From contig NZ_CANLZC010000024.1 of assembly GCF_947495455.1 (NCBI RefSeq), positions 1-61,298 of the forward strand: a DNA stretch of 61,298 nt, given 5' to 3'. Each line of letters opens with the position of its first letter. Position 1 is the stretch's first letter. Positions 58,446-61,298 of this stretch are shown here, one piece after another. The position numbers were made by a program, and so were the translations under genes. The notes under the pieces were generated by a model. That model made no database searches and was not told where the DNA came from. It saw nothing but the letters and a program-made list of their open reading frames with translations. This stretch comes from an uncultured Shewanella sp. (GTDB lineage: Bacteria; Pseudomonadota; Gammaproteobacteria; Enterobacterales; Shewanellaceae).

Positions 58446-58885
58446 AATCCGTAATCATGAGTATCACCAGTATAGACATATTATCCATTTTTTTACTTTA
58501 CTAAGCAGCCCTAATAATGTCCTTTTTTACCCATCAGCAACGGCTAATTGATTAATGATACCAATTGATTAATGATAAGAGATACATAAAAAATATAACC
58601 CTCATTCTCTACAGCAATGAACTAAAGATTATATTTAAATCCGTAATCATGAGTATCACCAGTATAGGTATATTATCCACTTTTTTACTTTACTAAGCAG
58701 CCCTAATAATGTCCTTTTTTACCCATCAGCAACCACTACTTGATTAATAATAAAAGACATATAAAAAATATGACCCTCATTCTCTACAGCAATGAACTAA
58801 AGATTATATTTTAATCCGTAATCATGAGTATCACCAGTATAGACATATTATCCATTTTTTTACTTTACTAAGCAGCCCTAATAAT
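58446..58885. repeat. three tandem repeats of 175-192 bases upstream of the lysis genes
   Basis: Units start at 58446, 58638 and 58813 with AATCCGTAATCATGAG. The first has an extra 17-base internal duplication (GATTAATGATACCAATT-like), which explains 192 versus 175. The third is cut after about 73 bases. Each contains GTATCACCAGTATA and a T-rich tract before ACTTTACTAAGCAGCCC. No ORF is maintained. They lie directly upstream of the late operon, so they may be control sites; see the findings. Confidence 0.9.
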
Positions 58886-59166
58886 GTCCTTTTTATTAAA
58901 AAATCTAAACTTATACAATAAGTGCAATACTCATTTATAAAGTGAGCCTAATAAAACACATATAATAAAAAACATATAATAAAACACACTTTATAAAAAA
59001 CATAAAATAAGCCACTTCTCATCAATATAGAAGTGGCTCGGTACAGTCATAGATTATTTATTCTGTTTAATGACATTTAAGTTTTTATCTTCAGGCTTAT
59101 GTTATTTATTTAAAAAGAAGATAAGAATTCATGACAAATAATAATGCCAATGACAAAAGAAAGAGT
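58886..59166. other. non-coding AT-rich stretch
   Basis: About 280 bases between the repeats and the Q-like gene. CATATAATAAAA occurs twice in a row near 58960. A stem AGCCACTTCT / AGAAGTGGCT at 59013-59037 may be a terminator for the Q-like gene. Confidence 0.5.
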
Positions 59167-59538
59167 CTAATCAAGTAAAGCTCCTTCGGCTCTTCTTAAC
59201 CAATAAATATAAGATTTTCTCGACTCAAAGCCCAACAATGCCCAATCTTTCTTGCATATGTATTGCGCTCTCAATGCTCTGCGACACTCAAGGCTCAGCC
59301 TATCAATTAACCCATCATAAATTGCAACATGTTTTGGCGTCGCCATCTCATGAACATTAGCGCCATTTAAGCTTAAATGCGTCTCCCCTAACCTGTCGCA
59401 CGCACTTCTTCGAGCAAATCCTCGCCCGTACTCTTGCGTTCTCCAATAACGGCCCCAGATCGACAATTCACGACGCAGTGTTTTCATGCTCATTGGTGCA
59501 AGGACATCAGTCGTTTCCATCAAACTATTTATTGCCAT
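59167..59538 (-). CDS. putative late-gene regulator, antitermination Q-like
   Basis: 123 residues. The C-terminal half (HVAIYDGLIDRLSLECRRALRAQYICKKDWALLGFESRKSYIYWLRRAEGALL, cited here as a range of about residues 70-122) resembles the helix-turn-helix of phage Q-type antiterminators and sigma region 4. GGAAGAAATTC precedes the ATG. It lies after the early regulators and before the late block, as Q does. Terminators inside the tail operon give it a possible job. It could also be a PrtN-like activator. Confidence 0.55.
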   Translation of the reverse strand: MAINSLMETTDVLAPMSMKTLRRELSIWGRYWRTQEYGRGFARRSACDRLGETHLSLNGANVHEMATPKHVAIYDGLIDRLSLECRRALRAQYICKKDWALLGFESRKSYIYWLRRAEGALLD

Positions 59539-59743
59539 TGAATTTCTTCCTTTTTAAAACTTTATTGATACCCGTAACTGATAGATCACTCAGGTTATTC
59601 AGTGCTTCATTTTCATTTCATGGCTGTATATTTAGCATGCTTTTATGTTTGTCACCCTTAACAGTTAAACACATCATCAATTCACCCCGAGCTATTAACC
59701 ACGAACGATTGACCTCACTCGGCTAAAATTACTTTAGTTAATT

Positions 59744-59977
59744 TTATTGAGTATAACTCACGGCTTTTTTAACCTCGGTTAATGGAATTCTAAATACTAG
59801 CTCACAAATCGCCGTTAAATCATCATAGGATACAGCTGTAGAGCCTCGCTCCCATCTTTGATAAGTTTTTGAATTAATACCATAAGTTTCAGCAACTTCA
59901 ATCTGAGTTAATCCTCTTAACCTTCTACCGGTTTTCAAAATCTCAAATCCGCGTGCTTTCATGATTTGTCGCTCCAT
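59744..59977 (-). CDS. XRE-family helix-turn-helix protein (Cro-like)
   Basis: 77 residues from ATG 59977 (GGGAG before it; the longer frame starts TTG). The HTH is LRGLTQIEVAETYGINSKTY, with QRWERGSTAVSYDDL after it. It may act as a Cro-like switch or a late activator. Leftward early gene. Confidence 0.75.
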   Translation of the reverse strand: MERQIMKARGFEILKTGRRLRGLTQIEVAETYGINSKTYQRWERGSTAVSYDDLTAICELVFRIPLTEVKKAVSYTQ

Positions 59978-60050
59978 GTTTTCTCCCTGTCGTATTGACA
60001 ATAAAATACTAATAGTAAATAAAATGACTTAAAAAGATCTTATTCTCATG

Positions 60051-60317
60051 CTAATTTTCATTTTTATAGTCAATAACTTCTAAAGAAACAGCATCAACTC
60101 CCCAAGATCGACTTCCCCATTTTAACCACTCAAGTTTACGTAAACGTTCATAGTCATCACGACAATCACTATCACAAAATCGTCGTGGAACATCGATACT
60201 TGCTAAACAAAAGTAACAATGTCCCGTTCCACACTCTATTACTTTGGTTAATTTTGACAAACTCGATTTTATTCGCCACTCGACTAATATCTGAGCATCA
60301 TCTGCACCATCAGACAT
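60051..60317 (-). CDS. small zinc-finger-like protein, first leftward gene
   Basis: 88 residues from ATG 60317 with GGAGG upstream (the longer frame adds a GTG). The Cys pattern CYFCLASIDVPRRFCDSDC followed by RDDYERLR resembles treble-clef or DksA/TraR-type zinc motifs of small phage proteins. It is the first gene after the leftward early promoter and probably a regulator. Confidence 0.6.
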   Translation of the reverse strand: MSDGADDAQILVEWRIKSSLSKLTKVIECGTGHCYFCLASIDVPRRFCDSDCRDDYERLRKLEWLKWGSRSWGVDAVSLEVIDYKNEN

Positions 60318-60494
60318 CACCTACCTCCACGAATGTCCTATTACACACTCTCCATTTGTATCCATATGGATAAACTAACTTTTATCAAGCCTCATTCTTA
60401 AATGATATTGTACTTTACACCACAAAATGGCATCTCTAATGCTTAATCTAAACAGGATTACCAGCACAGAGTTAACTTGAATATAACCATGATA

Positions 60495-60552
60495 TAACTA
60501 TAGTTAACAAAAAGCAATAACCAAAGTTAGTTGAATTTTATAACTATGGTAA
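60495..60552. promoter_or_regulatory. triple operator of the tailocin repressor
   Basis: Three related 12-base palindromes occur at 60495-60506 (TAACTATAGTTA, perfect), 60518-60529 (TAACCAAAGTTA) and 60541-60552 (TAACTATGGTAA). Starts are exactly 23 bases apart, much like the lambda right operator. Partial copies occur at 60473 and 60484. The right-most site lies between -35 and -10 of the repressor promoter. The left-most lies in a leftward promoter (TTGTTA, 18 bases, TTATAT). Confidence 0.8.
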
Positions 60553-60558
60553 TATAAT
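60531..60558 (+). promoter_or_regulatory. repressor maintenance promoter (leaderless)
   Basis: TTGAAT at 60531, 16 bases, then a perfect TATAAT at 60553-60558. The repressor ATG begins at 60565, just where transcription should start, so the mRNA is probably leaderless like lambda cI from PRM. No RBS is present. Confidence 0.7.
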
Positions 60559-60564
60559 GACCCC

Positions 60565-61260
60565 ATGAACATACTTGCAAACAACATTAAAATCAGGCTT
60601 AAAGCAGTTGGCCTCACTCAAAAAGAATTGGCCGATAGAGCCAACATCTCTCAAGTCATGGTGCACAAATTAGTGTCGGGTAAGACAACATCGACCTCAA
60701 AAATCATGGCGTTAGCAAAAGCCCTGAACTGCTCACCTGACTGGTTAATGTATGGGGATAAAGCCAATAAAGACACAAATACTGATGCTGAATGGGTAGG
60801 ATCCATTGAGCCTTGGGGTGATGACACTATTTTAAGCAAGGATGAATTAGAAGTGCCTTTCTTTACAGAAGTCGAACTTGCCGCCGGTGATGGCGCAATT
60901 GCAATAAGCGAAAATCATGGCCCTAAACTACGTTTTGCGAAATCCACATTAAGGCGGCAAGGTGTAGAAGCGGCACACGCTGCTTGCGTTAAAGTCAATG
61001 GCAATAGTATGGAGCCCGTATTGCCCACAGGTTCTACTGTGGGTATCGACACAGCAAAAAAAGACATTATTGATGGAAAAATGTATGCCATCAATCATGA
61101 TGGTATGTTGCGGGTTAAATTAGTTTACCAACTTCCCGGTGGCGGGATCCGTCTTCGCAGCTATAACAGTGATGAATACCCAGATGAACATTACGACAAA
61201 CAGCAAGCCAGCTTAATTCAACTCATCGGTAGAGTGTTTTGGTATTCAGTGTTATTGTGA
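60565..61260 (+). CDS. CI/LexA-like repressor with S24 autocleavage domain
   Basis: 231 residues. An N-terminal XRE helix-turn-helix (about 8-62, LTQKELADRANISQVMVHKL) is joined by a linker to a peptidase S24 domain. The predicted cleavage bond is Ala107-Gly108 in VELAAGDG, with catalytic Ser148 in NGNSMEPVLP and Lys185 in MLRVKLVY. It should hold the tail genes silent and self-cleave with activated RecA, so induction follows DNA damage. Confidence 0.92.
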   Translation: MNILANNIKIRLKAVGLTQKELADRANISQVMVHKLVSGKTTSTSKIMALAKALNCSPDWLMYGDKANKDTNTDAEWVGSIEPWGDDTILSKDELEVPFFTEVELAAGDGAIAISENHGPKLRFAKSTLRRQGVEAAHAACVKVNGNSMEPVLPTGSTVGIDTAKKDIIDGKMYAINHDGMLRVKLVYQLPGGGIRLRSYNSDEYPDEHYDKQQASLIQLIGRVFWYSVLL

Positions 61261-61298
61261 TCACCTTGACTTATTCATATTTTATAAAAAATACAAAA

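Larger units (their letters stand above)
41351..61260. mobile_element. R-type tailocin locus (headless contractile phage tail with lysis and regulator genes)
   Basis: On the minus strand, from right to left: regulators, a Q-like gene, lysozyme-Rz-Rz1-holin, gp37-like, V, W, J, I, fibres, FI, FII, E, T, U, X, D. From holin to D this is the gene order of P2-related R-type pyocins of Pseudomonas. I find no portal, terminase, capsid, scaffold, integrase or replication gene, and in P2 the head genes would precede the lysis genes. The product should be a bacteriocidal contractile tail released by lysis after RecA-linked repressor cleavage. The far right flank is outside the window, so head genes there cannot be fully excluded. 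Confidence 0.85.

Noticed and set aside
58446..58885. CRISPR array
   Set aside because: Units are 175-192 bases and near identical throughout, with no alternating repeat and spacer and no cas genes.
41351..61260. Intact P2-like prophage
   Set aside because: Head, portal, terminase, integrase and replication genes are absent from a contiguous set that otherwise has every tail and lysis gene. In P2 the head genes precede lysis, and here that position holds only repeats and three small regulators.

Overview
The window reads as a chromosome segment of a marine gammaproteobacterium, most likely Shewanella or a close relative in the Alteromonadales. The DNA is visibly AT-rich. It carries the cell-wall and lipoate cluster rsfS-rlmH-mrdA-mrdB-mltB-rlpA-dacA-ybeD-lipB-lipA, the divergent mdh/argR pair, rplU-rpmA-obgE divergent from ispB, and families common in that group (DUF2956, DUF3718, paired BrnQ transporters). 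The genus is an inference from gene content; no rRNA or tRNA gene was seen.

Left part (1-10.2 kb). The window opens in a hexanucleotide microsatellite that, read leftward, follows an ATG and encodes Lys-Asp repeats. Next come a small secreted protein and a possible metal locus: a TonB-dependent receptor, a PAS/sigma-54 enhancer-binding regulator, a CcoG-type polyferredoxin and a His-rich protein. A well-spaced sigma-54 promoter precedes ccoG, and a long inverted repeat sits about 100 bases further upstream, where an enhancer site would be. A decayed reading frame lies after ccoG. DUF2956, UspA and aldehyde dehydrogenase genes follow.

Middle part (10.2-41.2 kb). Two nearly identical 360-base MITE-like elements lie between the aldehyde dehydrogenase gene and obgE. 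After them come mostly housekeeping genes: obgE-rpmA-rplU, ispB, mdh, argR, a lipoprotein gene, a DyP peroxidase, fpr, two tandem 87-residue paralogues, a 57-residue small ORF, aroG, a GT2 glycosyltransferase, a chemoreceptor, a DUF3718 gene, folA, two brnQ genes, the long cell-wall/lipoate cluster, rimI and holD.

Right part (41.35-61.26 kb). This is the notable system: a complete contractile tail cassette with lysis genes and a self-cleaving phage-type repressor, but no visible head, portal, terminase, integrase or replication gene. On the minus strand the order is lysozyme, Rz, Rz1, holin, gp37-like, V, W, J, I, fibre genes, FI, FII, E, T, U, X, D. From holin to D this matches P2-related R-type pyocins, so I read it as an R-type tailocin (a headless phage-tail bacteriocin) next to holD. 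It has a P2-like T TTT TTG slippery heptamer in gene E. Its fibre module is split and AT-rich, with two distal proteins sharing one N-terminal helix. Three repressor operators are spaced 23 bp apart around a leaderless repressor promoter, and three 175-192-base repeats lie upstream of the lysis genes. Almost every gap between tail genes holds short tandem duplications. The window ends 38 bases after the repressor, so the far flank is unseen.
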